A stretch of DNA of 45,086 nt, from contig CAJVZR010000031.1 in assembly GCA_913019965.1 (NCBI GenBank), positions 1 through 45,086 of the forward strand. Reading direction: 5' to 3'. Each line of letters starts with the position of its first letter. Positions within the stretch are counted from its first letter, which is position 1. The stretch comes from an uncultured Oleispira sp. (GTDB taxonomy: Bacteria; Pseudomonadota; Gammaproteobacteria; Pseudomonadales; Oceanobacteraceae). The notes beneath the pieces were generated by a model. The model searched no databases. It was not told the DNA's origin and saw only the letters and a program-made list of their open reading frames with translations. Made by a program: the position numbers and the translations under genes. Below, piece after piece: positions 18,091 to 26,394 of this stretch.

Positions 18091-18380
18091 ATATTAAGAT
18101 AACTGATGAACAAGTAACTACCGAGCAGAAAGCGGCTTTAATTAAAGGCGCAACTCAATTATTGGTTGATGTATTAGATAAAAATCCTGCTACTACTGTG
18201 GTCGTGATTGATGAGGTCAATACGGATAATTGGGGAGTGGGTGGCGAGGTAGTGACTTCATTACGCGCTAAAGCCGTAGCTGATACTCAAGGTCGGGTAC
18301 CCGCTCAAGAGGATGAAGAACACCCTGTTGAGCTGCACGAAACTGGCGGCCTAATGGCTTGGCCAGAAAAAGATTTATAG
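18078..18380 (+). CDS. 4-oxalocrotonate tautomerase-family protein
   Basis: The 100-residue product begins MPYINIKI, so Pro2 becomes the N-terminal catalytic proline after Met removal. NPATTVVVIDEVNTDNWGVG is a conserved stretch of this family. At 100 residues it is longer than classical 4-OT subunits (about 62) because of an acidic C-terminal extension. It overlaps the EamA gene at its 5' end and the convergent acyl-CoA synthetase by 6 bp at its 3' end. The reaction is probably a keto-enol tautomerisation or related chemistry; the physiological substrate is unknown. Confidence 0.85.
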   Translation: MPYINIKITDEQVTTEQKAALIKGATQLLVDVLDKNPATTVVVIDEVNTDNWGVGGEVVTSLRAKAVADTQGRVPAQEDEEHPVELHETGGLMAWPEKDL

Positions 18381-20063
18381 TTGTTTACCGGCCCAGATAA
18401 TGTCGGTTTTATCGTTACCATGTTGGTCGCATAATTTTTGGTAGTGTTTTTCTACCATATTACGTTTGATCTTCATGGTTGGGGTTAGCATGCCATTATC
18501 GGGTGTCCAAATGTCAGCAATAATAAAGCAGCGTTCGATCATTTCATGATGTTCAATCTGTTGATTAACGGATTGAATGGTTGCTCGAATGCTGTCTTCG
18601 ACTTCTTGTTTATTCGAAGTAGCTTGTTGTTTAGCTGCTTCGGATAATTCGATGAGGCAAATTGGCTGAGGCGCACCAGAGCCACTGACGCAGACTTGTT
18701 CAATTAGGTTGTTATGTTGCAATAAGCATTCAATTTTATTGGGTTGAACAAACTTCCCTTTACTGGTTTTGAATACGTCTTTGATTCGGCCCGTAATGGT
18801 TAGATAGCCTTCGCTATCAATTTCACCTTTGTCTCCCGTATGCAACCAGCCATCACGAATTGTTTCGGCAGTTTTTTCTGGTTCTAAATAATAGCCTGTC
18901 ATTAAGGTGGGAGAACGCGTAATGATCTCGCCTTCTTCAGTGATTTTTGTTTCGGTATCAGGCATTGCATGAATTGAACCTACGGTGCCAATTTTGACGG
19001 CGCCGGGTAGATTAAGTGCAGGTCCGCAGGCTAGGTTTTCGGTCATGCCGTAACCTTCATTAATTTCAATGCCGATATCTTTGTACCATTGCAATAAATT
19101 CAATGCGATTGGAGAAGCGCCGGAAATTAATATACGAGATTTATCGAGTCCCATCGCCTTTTTTATTTTCTTGCGAATCAAAGTTTTCACTAAGGGAATC
19201 GTTAATAAGCGGTCTAGCTTTTTCTGCGGAATTTTTGCCGTCACGTTTTGTTGAAACTTTTGCCATAAACGCGGCACTGAAAATAAAAGTGTTGGACGCG
19301 TAGTTTGTAAGTTGTCAGAGAAGGTATCTAGAGACTCTACAAACGAGACGTCACTGCAGCCGTAAGTCGAGCAACCTAAAACCATAAAGCGCTCGGCAAT
19401 ATGAGAGAGTGGTAAAAAGGATAAGTAGCGATCGTCTTTATTTATCTTCAGTACGCGTGTCGCATTTTGTGCCCCTGAGCTAAAGCTGCGGTAGGTGTGC
19501 ATTACACCTTTAGGGTTGCCAGTCGTGCCCGAGGTATAGATGATGGTCATTAAGTCATCCATAGGATGAACTGGGCTTTCAACTATAGGTTCTTGGCTGG
19601 CTAATAGGGTATTCCACTGCAGATCAATGCGCATGTCGACATCGTAGGGCATAGATAGGCGAATTAGATTTTCTGGAATACCTGATTCCATTTCTTTTGC
19701 GCCATCGAGCTTACCGATAATGATGACTTTTGAATCGCTGTGCTTTAGTACGTATTCTAACGAATCGGGTGTTTGCATGGGGTAGAGAGGAACACTGATT
19801 AAGCCCGCTAGTTGGATAGCATAATCACTGACAAACCACTCAGCACAATTCTTAGAAAAAATAGCAACGCGATCGCCCTTCGTTAGGCCTTGAGCAAGTA
19901 GTGCCGAGGCCAAGCGGCGTGCTTGATCATTAACTTGTGCCCAAGTGAAGGTTTTGTGTTCCCCATGAATAGGTTGGCGTAGAAAAATACGATTAGGTAC
20001 TTGTTCATTCCATTGATAAAGCATTTCTAACGGGGTGGTATAGGTTGCTTGATAAGGGTCCAT
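18375..20063 (-). CDS. AMP-forming acyl-CoA synthetase (FAA1-type, long-chain-like)
   Basis: The 562-residue ligase activates a carboxylic acid through an acyl-AMP to the CoA thioester. The ATP loop YTSGTTGNPKGV is at about 176-187, GYGMTE is the A5 motif, DGWLHTGD and GRIKDVFKTSKGKFVQP are the A7-A10 region, with the catalytic Lys expected near the C-terminal MKIKR. The FAA1-type architecture resembles AtuH of Pseudomonas, described as a long-chain acyl-CoA synthetase. It lies about 2.3 kb from the atu cluster, on the opposite strand, with rpsT and other genes between. It could activate citronellate or geranate, or simply fatty acids. Confidence 0.88.
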   Translation of the reverse strand: MDPYQATYTTPLEMLYQWNEQVPNRIFLRQPIHGEHKTFTWAQVNDQARRLASALLAQGLTKGDRVAIFSKNCAEWFVSDYAIQLAGLISVPLYPMQTPDSLEYVLKHSDSKVIIIGKLDGAKEMESGIPENLIRLSMPYDVDMRIDLQWNTLLASQEPIVESPVHPMDDLMTIIYTSGTTGNPKGVMHTYRSFSSGAQNATRVLKINKDDRYLSFLPLSHIAERFMVLGCSTYGCSDVSFVESLDTFSDNLQTTRPTLLFSVPRLWQKFQQNVTAKIPQKKLDRLLTIPLVKTLIRKKIKKAMGLDKSRILISGASPIALNLLQWYKDIGIEINEGYGMTENLACGPALNLPGAVKIGTVGSIHAMPDTETKITEEGEIITRSPTLMTGYYLEPEKTAETIRDGWLHTGDKGEIDSEGYLTITGRIKDVFKTSKGKFVQPNKIECLLQHNNLIEQVCVSGSGAPQPICLIELSEAAKQQATSNKQEVEDSIRATIQSVNQQIEHHEMIERCFIIADIWTPDNGMLTPTMKIKRNMVEKHYQKLCDQHGNDKTDIIWAGKQL

Positions 20064-20222
20064 TTATGATTTCCGATTAGGCCAATTTTTATAATTAGCG
20101 TTCATTCTACATAAATAGTTTGTTAATGAAGATAAAAATTGAAAATCATTTTGGTCAATCCAATACCTCTGTTGTTGGTAGAATACTCGAGTGGATTAAG
20201 AAATTATAAGGAAATATCGGTC

Positions 20223-20990
20223 TTATTCATTGCGCTGATATTTTTGAATTATTTCATCATAACTGCCATCTTCTTTTATCAATTTAAGCCCTTGGTTAAA
20301 TTGATTGCGTAAGTCTTCATTATTGAAAGCGACAGCGGCAGGAACCCGAGGCAGAAGTGGATGAAATCTAATTTGGCTCAGCTGTTCTGCAAATCTAGAT
20401 TTGGATAGAAAGTAGCGAAAGATCCAGTAGTCCAATACCACTACTTGATAGCGTTGGCTCATTAAGAGATCAACTAACTTCCCCATGTCATGATGCTCTA
20501 CATAATCAGGTGATTGCTTACTAGCATAATAAAATTGATCACCAAAATAGCCTGTAGCACCTTGAAAGGTAGCGATAGAGTAGTCTTTGAGTTGATGAAG
20601 GTCTGTCATTTCATCAATTGTCTTAAGTGTAATGACGCTGGGTCTATATTCGATGTGAGGATCTGAGACAAAGATACCTTTAGGCGCGGAGGTAAAGAAA
20701 GGGGCGGTTAAATGTATGCGGCCTAATTGTAATTCGTGAATGGCTCGCGATAGAGGATAAAATTCTAATCTTAAAGGGAAACCAATTTTCTTCATTGCTG
20801 CGCGAGGGATGTCAATATCCAAGCCGGATTCAGATGCTTGAATCATATAGGGTGGGCCATTGGAGGTGCCCATGGTAAGTGTTATGCCTATGGGGGCTGA
20901 TGTTTCAGCGAATGTATAGGTAGCCTGAATAAGGTTAATGGCTGTGACGAGTGTGAAAATAAAGGTTTTAAACATTAGGGTGCGCGCCAT
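20223..20990 (-). CDS. Periplasmic solute-binding protein (SBP_bac_3-like), orphan
   Basis: The 255-residue protein has a signal peptide (MFKTFIFTLVTAINLIQATY from an internal Met at 20975, possibly the true start) and a type-II periplasmic-binding fold. It opens with the ligand-facing GTSNGPPYMI and ends in the typical LIKEDGSYDEIIQKY helix. No permease or ATPase gene is nearby, so it may be a sensor or an orphan binding protein rather than part of an encoded ABC system. The ligand is probably an amino acid or similar small polar molecule, from the family only. Confidence 0.75.
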   Translation of the reverse strand: MARTLMFKTFIFTLVTAINLIQATYTFAETSAPIGITLTMGTSNGPPYMIQASESGLDIDIPRAAMKKIGFPLRLEFYPLSRAIHELQLGRIHLTAPFFTSAPKGIFVSDPHIEYRPSVITLKTIDEMTDLHQLKDYSIATFQGATGYFGDQFYYASKQSPDYVEHHDMGKLVDLLMSQRYQVVVLDYWIFRYFLSKSRFAEQLSQIRFHPLLPRVPAAVAFNNEDLRNQFNQGLKLIKEDGSYDEIIQKYQRNE

Positions 20991-21078
20991 GCCGCTTTAT
21001 TGATGGTTTATTTAATCATAGTCGAATATTTATTCGGTAATAGAGTGATATGGTCTGAATCAGGAAAGTGACAGGCAC

Positions 21079-21107
21079 AAAAAAACCAGCCGAAGCTGGT
21101 TTTTTTG
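21079..21107 (-). terminator. rho-independent terminator of rpsT
   Basis: The stem ACCAGC/GCTGGT (21085..21090 with 21095..21100) has a CGAA tetraloop and is flanked by an A-run on one side and a T-run on the other. It can act in both directions and lies 60-90 bp beyond the rpsT stop. Confidence 0.88.
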
Positions 21108-21164
21108 TTTAAGCTCTGAATTTACTCCGCTGAGTAAGTTAGGCTTAAGCTAAATACTTAGCAA

Positions 21165-21431
21165 TTAGCCTTTAAGAGCTAAAACTGCAGTATTTAAACG
21201 GCTCTTAGTACGAGCAGCTTTGTTCTTGTGCAAAATACCTTTAGTAACCATCTTGTCGATGTAAGGCATAGCGTTAGTTAAAGCAGCTTGTGCTTCGTCA
21301 TAGCTTTTTGCGTCGATACCAGCTTGTACTTTCTTGATTGAAGTACGAACCATAGAACGAAGGCTTACGTTACGAGAGCGACGTACTACAGCTTGGCGTG
21401 CGCGTTTTTTTGAACCAGCGGAATTTGCCAT
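21165..21431 (-). CDS. rpsT: 30S ribosomal protein S20
   Basis: The 88-residue basic protein begins MANSAGSKKRARQA and has the three-helix pattern of S20, including SMVRTSIKKV and KGILHKNKAARTKSRL. It binds 16S rRNA in the 30S body. A strong AAAGGAG lies before the ATG, a -35/-10 pair lies at 21475..21503 and a terminator at 21079..21107, so it is a single-gene transcript. In many gammaproteobacteria rpsT is close to murJ and/or ribF; here about 13 kb intervenes before murJ. Confidence 0.97.
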   Translation of the reverse strand: MANSAGSKKRARQAVVRRSRNVSLRSMVRTSIKKVQAGIDAKSYDEAQAALTNAMPYIDKMVTKGILHKNKAARTKSRLNTAVLALKG

Positions 21432-21474
21432 AGTCGGCTCCTTTGGGAATTATTTAGTAAAATTAAGGGCGTGA

Positions 21475-21503
21475 ATTATCCAGAGTCGAGCCTGTAATGT
21501 CAA
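21475..21503 (-). promoter_or_regulatory. Sigma-70-type promoter of rpsT
   Basis: On the minus strand TTGACA (21498..21503) is followed after exactly 17 bp by GATAAT (21475..21480), five of six matches to the -10 consensus. It lies about 45 bp upstream of the rpsT start codon. Confidence 0.8.
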
Positions 21504-21607
21504 CAGGCAATTCAGGAAATAATATCGCCTTTGCTTATTAACGGTTAAGTTAACAAAAAAACCATAAAATTCAATGGCTTATTTGTGTTTTTTAAGCAGT
21601 TAGTAAG

Positions 21608-22237
21608 TTAAGACGGTTTGATTGCGAGGCTTAATGCCATTTGGGCTAGTTGATCAATTGTAAGATCACCCTCTTGGCGGTACCAATTCACTGTCCAGCT
21701 TAACGCTCCTGTGAGTAGACGCCTTAATACAAATGGGTCAATAACGACAGATCCTGATGCTTTCGCTTCGGTTAATGCATTGATCCATAAATCTTCATAA
21801 ATTCCACGCAGCTTCAGTATGTGTTGCTGGTTTTCTTCTTTTAGCGAACGCCACTCATAAACTAAGACAGTCATGGCGGCACCCGTTTCACCCAATACGG
21901 ATTGAAGTTCGCATTGAATCAGCGCAAGGACTTTATCTTTTGGTTGTTGGCTTTCGGCTAAAGCGGCTTTCATTAACTCGGTATTGAGTAGGATGGTCTC
22001 TTCCATCACAGCCCGCAGAATCGCTTCTTTATTGGGGTAATGATGAAACAAGCTACCGGATTGTATGCCGACCGCCTTGCCTAAATCTCTTACTGTTGTG
22101 CGCTCATAGCCTTTTTCTTTGAAAAGGGTTGCAGCAGCCTGTAATAAACGGCCTTTGGCGCTATCGGGGGCATTGATGATGCCTTGATCTATCAAGCGCT
22201 GATGGGTTGGCGAAGGCTGGTTCATGTTTGGGCTCAT
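21608..22237 (-). CDS. TetR-family regulator, probable AtuR
   Basis: The 209-residue protein has a TetR helix-turn-helix (TTVRDLGKAVGIQSGSLFHH, then YPNKEAIL) and a ligand-binding C-terminal domain. It is divergent from atuA with a 165-bp gap that holds an 18-bp inverted repeat. In Pseudomonas, AtuR is a TetR repressor in the same position that binds inverted repeats in the atuR-atuA gap, so this is the expected orthologue by position. The inducer is probably an acyl-CoA intermediate of the pathway. An alternative start at the internal Met (22225) is possible. Confidence 0.82.
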   Translation of the reverse strand: MSPNMNQPSPTHQRLIDQGIINAPDSAKGRLLQAAATLFKEKGYERTTVRDLGKAVGIQSGSLFHHYPNKEAILRAVMEETILLNTELMKAALAESQQPKDKVLALIQCELQSVLGETGAAMTVLVYEWRSLKEENQQHILKLRGIYEDLWINALTEAKASGSVVIDPFVLRRLLTGALSWTVNWYRQEGDLTIDQLAQMALSLAIKPS

Positions 22238-22312
22238 TAGGATTAAAAATACTTAATTTTAGGTCTTTTATATCTACTCTGTATAGATAACATTGAATTG
22301 AGTACTTTACAA

Positions 22313-22330
22313 ACCAAGCGCTTGCTTGGT
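22313..22330. promoter_or_regulatory. Palindromic operator for the TetR regulator
   Basis: ACCAAGC-GCTT-GCTTGGT is a perfect 7-bp dyad with a 4-bp spacer, in the atuR-atuA gap. Size and symmetry are typical of TetR operators. It sits next to a possible atuR -35/-10 pair (TTGTAA, 17 bp, TATCTA on the minus strand), so bound repressor would block both directions. I see only one clear copy, whereas the Pseudomonas system is described with two repeats. Confidence 0.75.
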
Positions 22331-22402
22331 AGTCTTTGGTTATTGATATTCTGCTATGAATTTGAGCCACCTGTAAGACGGGTGAATTTTTAGGGTCGAA
22401 CT

Positions 22403-24253
22403 ATGACTGAAAAGAAAGTACGTATTGGCTGTGCATCGGCGTTTTGGGGTGATACCTCAATGGCGGCGCAGCAATTAGTGAAACAAGGCCAGATTGATTA
22501 TTTGGTATTTGATTACCTTGCCGAAGTGACCATGTCGATTATGGCAGGCGCACGCATGAAGAATCCGGAGGCAGGCTTTGCCCCCGATTTTGTGATGACC
22601 TTAGAACGCTTGCTTAAGCCGATTGCTGAGCAAGGTATTAAGGTTGTGAGTAATGCGGGTGGGGTTAACGTGCGTGGTTGTGTGGCTGCGCTGCAGGCGG
22701 CGATTGATAAAGCGGGAATGGACCTTAAGGTTGCCGCAGTTGAAGGTGATAATTTAGTTAAGCGCCAGCAAGAGTTTGCGGATGCTGGCGTAGTTGAGAT
22801 GTTCTCTGGGGAAGAGTTTCCCGAGCAGTGTTTGAGTGTGAACAGTTATTTAGGTGCGAGCGCAGTACGTGATGCGTTAAACGCCGGTGCCGATATTGTG
22901 ATTACCGGCCGCGTTGTCGATAGTGCGGTTGTTTTAGGCCCACTCATGCATGAGTTTGATTGGACTGAAACCGATTACGACCAGTTAGCTCAAGGTTCAT
23001 TAGCGGGCCATGTGATTGAATGTGGCGCTCAGTGTACTGGGGGTAATTTTACCGATTGGCAGTTAGTTGAAGCGGGCTACGCCAATATGGGCTTTCCAAT
23101 TGTTGAGTGTGTTGCGGATGGTTCGTTCGTGGTGAGCAAGCCTGACAATACCGGTGGTTTGATTTCTGTCGGAACGGTTGGTGAGCAGATCTTGTATGAA
23201 ATTGGTGATCCTTCACAGTATTTATTGCCAGACGTGACGTGTGATTTCACTGGAGTGAAATTAGAGCAACTAGATGACGATCATGTTTTAGTTTCTGGGG
23301 CGAAAGGTCGTGCACCTTCGGATCATTATAAAGTCAGTGCTACATACATTGATGGCTTCCGCTGCAATGCATCTTTCATGATCGGTGGTCGTCAAGCCGT
23401 TGAGAAAGGCCAGCGAGTTGCAGAAAGTATTATTCAGCGTGTGAGCTTTATTTTCAACGCCATGGGTTTAGCCAACTTTACCGCCACCGATATTGAAGTA
23501 TTGGGCAGTGAGACGACGTATGGTGAACATTCTCGTGGTTTAGATAATCGTGAAGTGGTGGTGAAGATTGCTGCCCATCACCCAGATAAAAAAGCCTTGG
23601 GTATTTTTGCTCGTGAAATTGCTCAAGCGGCAACCGCAATGGCGCCAGGATTAACTGGACTTGTAGGCGGTCGTCCGAAGCCTAGCCCAATGATTCGTTT
23701 GTTTTCTTTCTTGTGGCCTAAAGATGAAATTGGCGTTAGTTATAACTTAAATGATCAAGCGTCTAGCGTGACCATTGCTAAAGGCGAATGCTTAGCTGAT
23801 GGCGGGCAAGTTTCTTCGGCCTTGGTTAATGACGTCGCTAAGATAGAAGCTACAGATTCGACGACGGCATTGATTAATCTTGCCATGGCGCGCAGTGGTG
23901 ATAAAGGCGATCACTGTAACGTGGGTATTCTTGCCCGTGATCCTGCTTATCTCCCTTATATTCAAAATGCGGTGCAGCCAGAAAAAATTCGTAGCTACTT
24001 ATCCCATATCATGGGTGAGAGTAGTGATGTAAAACTTTATTCATTACCGGGTTTGGATGCTTTTAACTTGATGTTGGAACAAGCCTTGGGTGGTGGCGGT
24101 ATTGCGAGTTTACGTATTGATCCTCAGGGTAAAGCCATGGCGCAGCAACTATTAGATATGCCGATTTCTGTACCTGCTGAAATGGCAAGGCAAGCTGAAG
24201 AAAATTACCAAGCACTTATTTTAAATACAGACAAAAATGGAGCATTAGCGTAA
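22403..24253 (+). CDS. atuA: AtuA-family protein (DUF1446) of acyclic terpene utilisation
   Basis: The 616-residue cytosolic protein has the DUF1446/AtuA core to about residue 460, with hallmark stretches [23 protein letters not shown] and ITGRVVDSA, and a C-terminal AtuA-type ferredoxin-fold domain from about 490 ([20 protein letters not shown]). AtuA is needed for citronellol/geraniol growth in Pseudomonas, but its reaction is not established. It heads the operon behind a TetR-type operator, and its stop overlaps the next start as TAATG, so the two are translationally coupled. AGGG lies upstream of the ATG. Confidence 0.92.
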   Translation: MTEKKVRIGCASAFWGDTSMAAQQLVKQGQIDYLVFDYLAEVTMSIMAGARMKNPEAGFAPDFVMTLERLLKPIAEQGIKVVSNAGGVNVRGCVAALQAAIDKAGMDLKVAAVEGDNLVKRQQEFADAGVVEMFSGEEFPEQCLSVNSYLGASAVRDALNAGADIVITGRVVDSAVVLGPLMHEFDWTETDYDQLAQGSLAGHVIECGAQCTGGNFTDWQLVEAGYANMGFPIVECVADGSFVVSKPDNTGGLISVGTVGEQILYEIGDPSQYLLPDVTCDFTGVKLEQLDDDHVLVSGAKGRAPSDHYKVSATYIDGFRCNASFMIGGRQAVEKGQRVAESIIQRVSFIFNAMGLANFTATDIEVLGSETTYGEHSRGLDNREVVVKIAAHHPDKKALGIFAREIAQAATAMAPGLTGLVGGRPKPSPMIRLFSFLWPKDEIGVSYNLNDQASSVTIAKGECLADGGQVSSALVNDVAKIEATDSTTALINLAMARSGDKGDHCNVGILARDPAYLPYIQNAVQPEKIRSYLSHIMGESSDVKLYSLPGLDAFNLMLEQALGGGGIASLRIDPQGKAMAQQLLDMPISVPAEMARQAEENYQALILNTDKNGALA

Positions 24254-25869
24254 TGGCTGTTTTAAGCTCAGAAATTGAAACTCAAAGCGAAGATTTTGCT
24301 AATAATTGCGCAGCAATGCAGGTCGCTATTGATGAGTTTCGCGCGGTAGAAGAAAAAGTTTTAGCCAAAGCCGAGCAAGCAAAAGAAAAATTTCGCAAGC
24401 GTGGAAAATTATTACCCCGTGAGCGTTTAAATCTTTTATTAGATGCAGGTTCGAACTTTTTAGAGCTTTGTTCTCTTGCTGGTTTGAAAATGCATGATGA
24501 TAAAGATGGCAGTGGCGCGGGTGGCGGTATCATTGCGGGCATCGGCTATGTGGCTGGCGCACGTTGCATGTTGCAGGTGAATAATAGCGCAATTAAAGGC
24601 GGTACGATTTCTCCAGCGGGTTTGGATAAAACCTTACGCATTCAAGAAATTGCTCGTGCGAATAAATTACCGATCATTACTTTGGCCGAATCTGGTGGCG
24701 CTAACTTGCAGTATGCCACGGATGTTTTTGTTCCAGGTGCACAAGCCTTTGCTAACCAAGCGCGTTTATCCGCAGCGGGTATTCCACAGGTAACCGTAGT
24801 GCATGGTAATGCAACGGCAGGTGGTGCTTATCAGCCAGGTTTATCTGATTTTATAATTGCGGTGCGTAATAAAACGAAAATGTTTTTAGCTGGGCCGCCA
24901 TTATTAAAAGCGGCAACCGGTGAGATTGCCACCGATGAAGAGCTAGGTGGTGCAGAGCTACACGCTTATGACGCGGGTACGGCGGATTATTTAGCCGAAG
25001 ATGATGCAGATGGTGTGCGCATTGCTCGTGAAGTAATGGCAGGCCTTCCTTGGAATGATCAAGTGGCTCAACGCGCTGAGAAAAGCTATGACGAACCATT
25101 ATACAGCGCTGATGAATTATTAGGTGTGGTGCCTTGCGATTCTAAGAAGCCTTACGATGTTCGTGAAGTGGTTGCGCGCATAGCTGATGGCAGTGAGTTC
25201 CAAGATTTTAAACCCGACTTTGATATTCAAACGGTGTGTGGCTTTATTAAGATCGCAGGTCATGCAGTAGGGATTATTGGTAACAATGGTCCTATTACGG
25301 CGAAGGGTGCAAATAAAGCGGCGCAGTTCATTCAGTTGTGTGACCAGAATCAGGTTTCACTTTTATTCTTGCACAATACTACGGGCTTCATGGTAGGGAC
25401 CGATTCTGAGAAGAGTGGCATCATTAAGCACGGTTCGAAAATGTTGCAGTCGGTTGCTAACGCGCGTGTTCCTAAGATCTCTATTGTGATTGGTGGTTCT
25501 TACGGCGCAGGTAATTATGCGATGTGTGGTCGCGGTTTGGATCCACGTTTTATTTTCGCTTGGCCGAACAGTAAAACGGCGGTGATGGGCGGTGCACAAG
25601 CGGGTAAGGTTTTACGCATTGTGACTGAAGAGAAGCAGTTGAAGATGGGGCAAGAGCCTGATCAGAAAATGCTGGATCAGATTGAGCAAATGACGGCGGC
25701 TAAGTTAGAAGCAGGTTCAACAGCCTTGTTTGGTACTGCCCGTATTTGGGATGACGGTTTAATCGACCCACGTGATACGCGCAAACTAATGGTAATGCTA
25801 TTAGACATGTGTGATGAAGAGAAGCATCGCTCTCTTCAAGGTAATAGTTTTGGTGTGTCGCGTTTTTAA
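24253..25869 (+). CDS. atuC: Geranyl-CoA carboxylase, carboxyltransferase (beta) subunit
   Basis: The 538-residue protein carries the two crotonase-like halves of an acyl-CoA carboxyltransferase. It is paired with the biotin subunit at 28567..30588. It could be mistaken for methylcrotonyl-CoA carboxylase beta, but the context (AtuA, TetR, no HMG-CoA lyase) points to the geranyl-CoA enzyme, which carboxylates the gamma-methyl of cis-geranyl-CoA. Conserved stretches include AGPPLLKAATGEIATDEELG, SGGANLQYATDVF and GGSYGAGNYAMCGRG. Its start overlaps atuA by one base. The 525-bp gap that follows contains two compound palindromes. Confidence 0.88.
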   Translation: MAVLSSEIETQSEDFANNCAAMQVAIDEFRAVEEKVLAKAEQAKEKFRKRGKLLPRERLNLLLDAGSNFLELCSLAGLKMHDDKDGSGAGGGIIAGIGYVAGARCMLQVNNSAIKGGTISPAGLDKTLRIQEIARANKLPIITLAESGGANLQYATDVFVPGAQAFANQARLSAAGIPQVTVVHGNATAGGAYQPGLSDFIIAVRNKTKMFLAGPPLLKAATGEIATDEELGGAELHAYDAGTADYLAEDDADGVRIAREVMAGLPWNDQVAQRAEKSYDEPLYSADELLGVVPCDSKKPYDVREVVARIADGSEFQDFKPDFDIQTVCGFIKIAGHAVGIIGNNGPITAKGANKAAQFIQLCDQNQVSLLFLHNTTGFMVGTDSEKSGIIKHGSKMLQSVANARVPKISIVIGGSYGAGNYAMCGRGLDPRFIFAWPNSKTAVMGGAQAGKVLRIVTEEKQLKMGQEPDQKMLDQIEQMTAAKLEAGSTALFGTARIWDDGLIDPRDTRKLMVMLLDMCDEEKHRSLQGNSFGVSRF

Positions 25870-25887
25870 TATTCTACAAAGAGCGTG

Positions 25888-26090
25888 AAGCGGTTTTGGT
25901 TTCTTAACCGCTTTCGCTTGCTATCGATATTGGGTATGTCGTTAGGCGGCACGCCGTGAACCCGTCCATGGGGGCTCGGCCTTCCCTTCCATGGGAAGGG
26001 ACGGCCTTAAACGACACACCCAATACCGATACGCGAAAGCTAGTAGCAATCTAATTTGCAATAGTGACAGTTTGAAGAAACCAAGAGCCG
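25888..26090. repeat. Compound palindromic element A (atuC-atuD gap)
   Basis: Nested inverted repeats occupy most of the first half of a 525-bp gene-free gap. The main arms are 25922..25943 and 26010..26031 (20 of 22 positions complementary), with GCTTTCG/CGAAAGC (25910..25916 with 26034..26040) outside them and TTGGTTTCTT-type arms further out. A simple hairpin 25888..25895/25906..25913 may also help end atuC transcripts. The core holds CGCCGTGAAC, a hairpin closed on GTCCAT (25961..25972) and CCCTTCC/GGAAGGG (25984..26000). The core resembles that of element C at 43.4 kb. Confidence 0.8.
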
Positions 26091-26137
26091 TCAACTTTAT
26101 ATTCGTTGACGATTCTTAAGTAGAGACGGTATTCGTG

Positions 26138-26321
26138 GCAATGTTTTAGGTGATTCGTTCAAAGCCCTTCTGCAGCAGGGAGCTGCAATAGAGCCTACAG
26201 GGACAAAATGGCAGGAAAGCCATTTTGCACAACCGAAGGTTGCCCGTAGGGCGAAGTACAGGGATGTACAGAGTGAGCCATGTTTACGGCGTGGCAAAGA
26301 ATGAATTACCTAAAACATTGC
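26138..26321. repeat. Compound palindromic element A2, reversed core (atuC-atuD gap)
   Basis: The outer arms 26138..26160 and 26299..26321 match at 21 of 23 positions, and both exceptions become G-U pairs in plus-strand RNA. Inside are small hairpins: TGCAGC-AGGGA-GCTGCA (26171..26187), a 9-bp stem with loop AGGAAA (26204..26227), CAACC-GAA-GGTTG (26230..26242) and GTAC-AGGGAT-GTAC (26256..26269). Read on the minus strand, the core begins CACGCCGTAAAC and three loops read TCCCT, TTTCCT and ATCCCT, relating it to element A in opposite orientation. A 66-codon open frame over it is spurious. Confidence 0.8.
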
Positions 26322-26394
26322 TTGGCAAAATAATAATTTCGGCGTTGTATCAATATACGCACGAACAAAGAAATTAAAGAGTAGGAATAATAAA

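Noticed and set aside
26097..26297. 66-codon minus-strand open frame in the atuC-atuD gap
   Set aside because: It lies entirely over palindromic element A2; its translation simply follows the hairpins, with no ribosome-binding site or domain.
25888..26321. CRISPR array
   Set aside because: The repeats are inverted and unequal, without regular direct repeats and spacers, and no cas gene is present.
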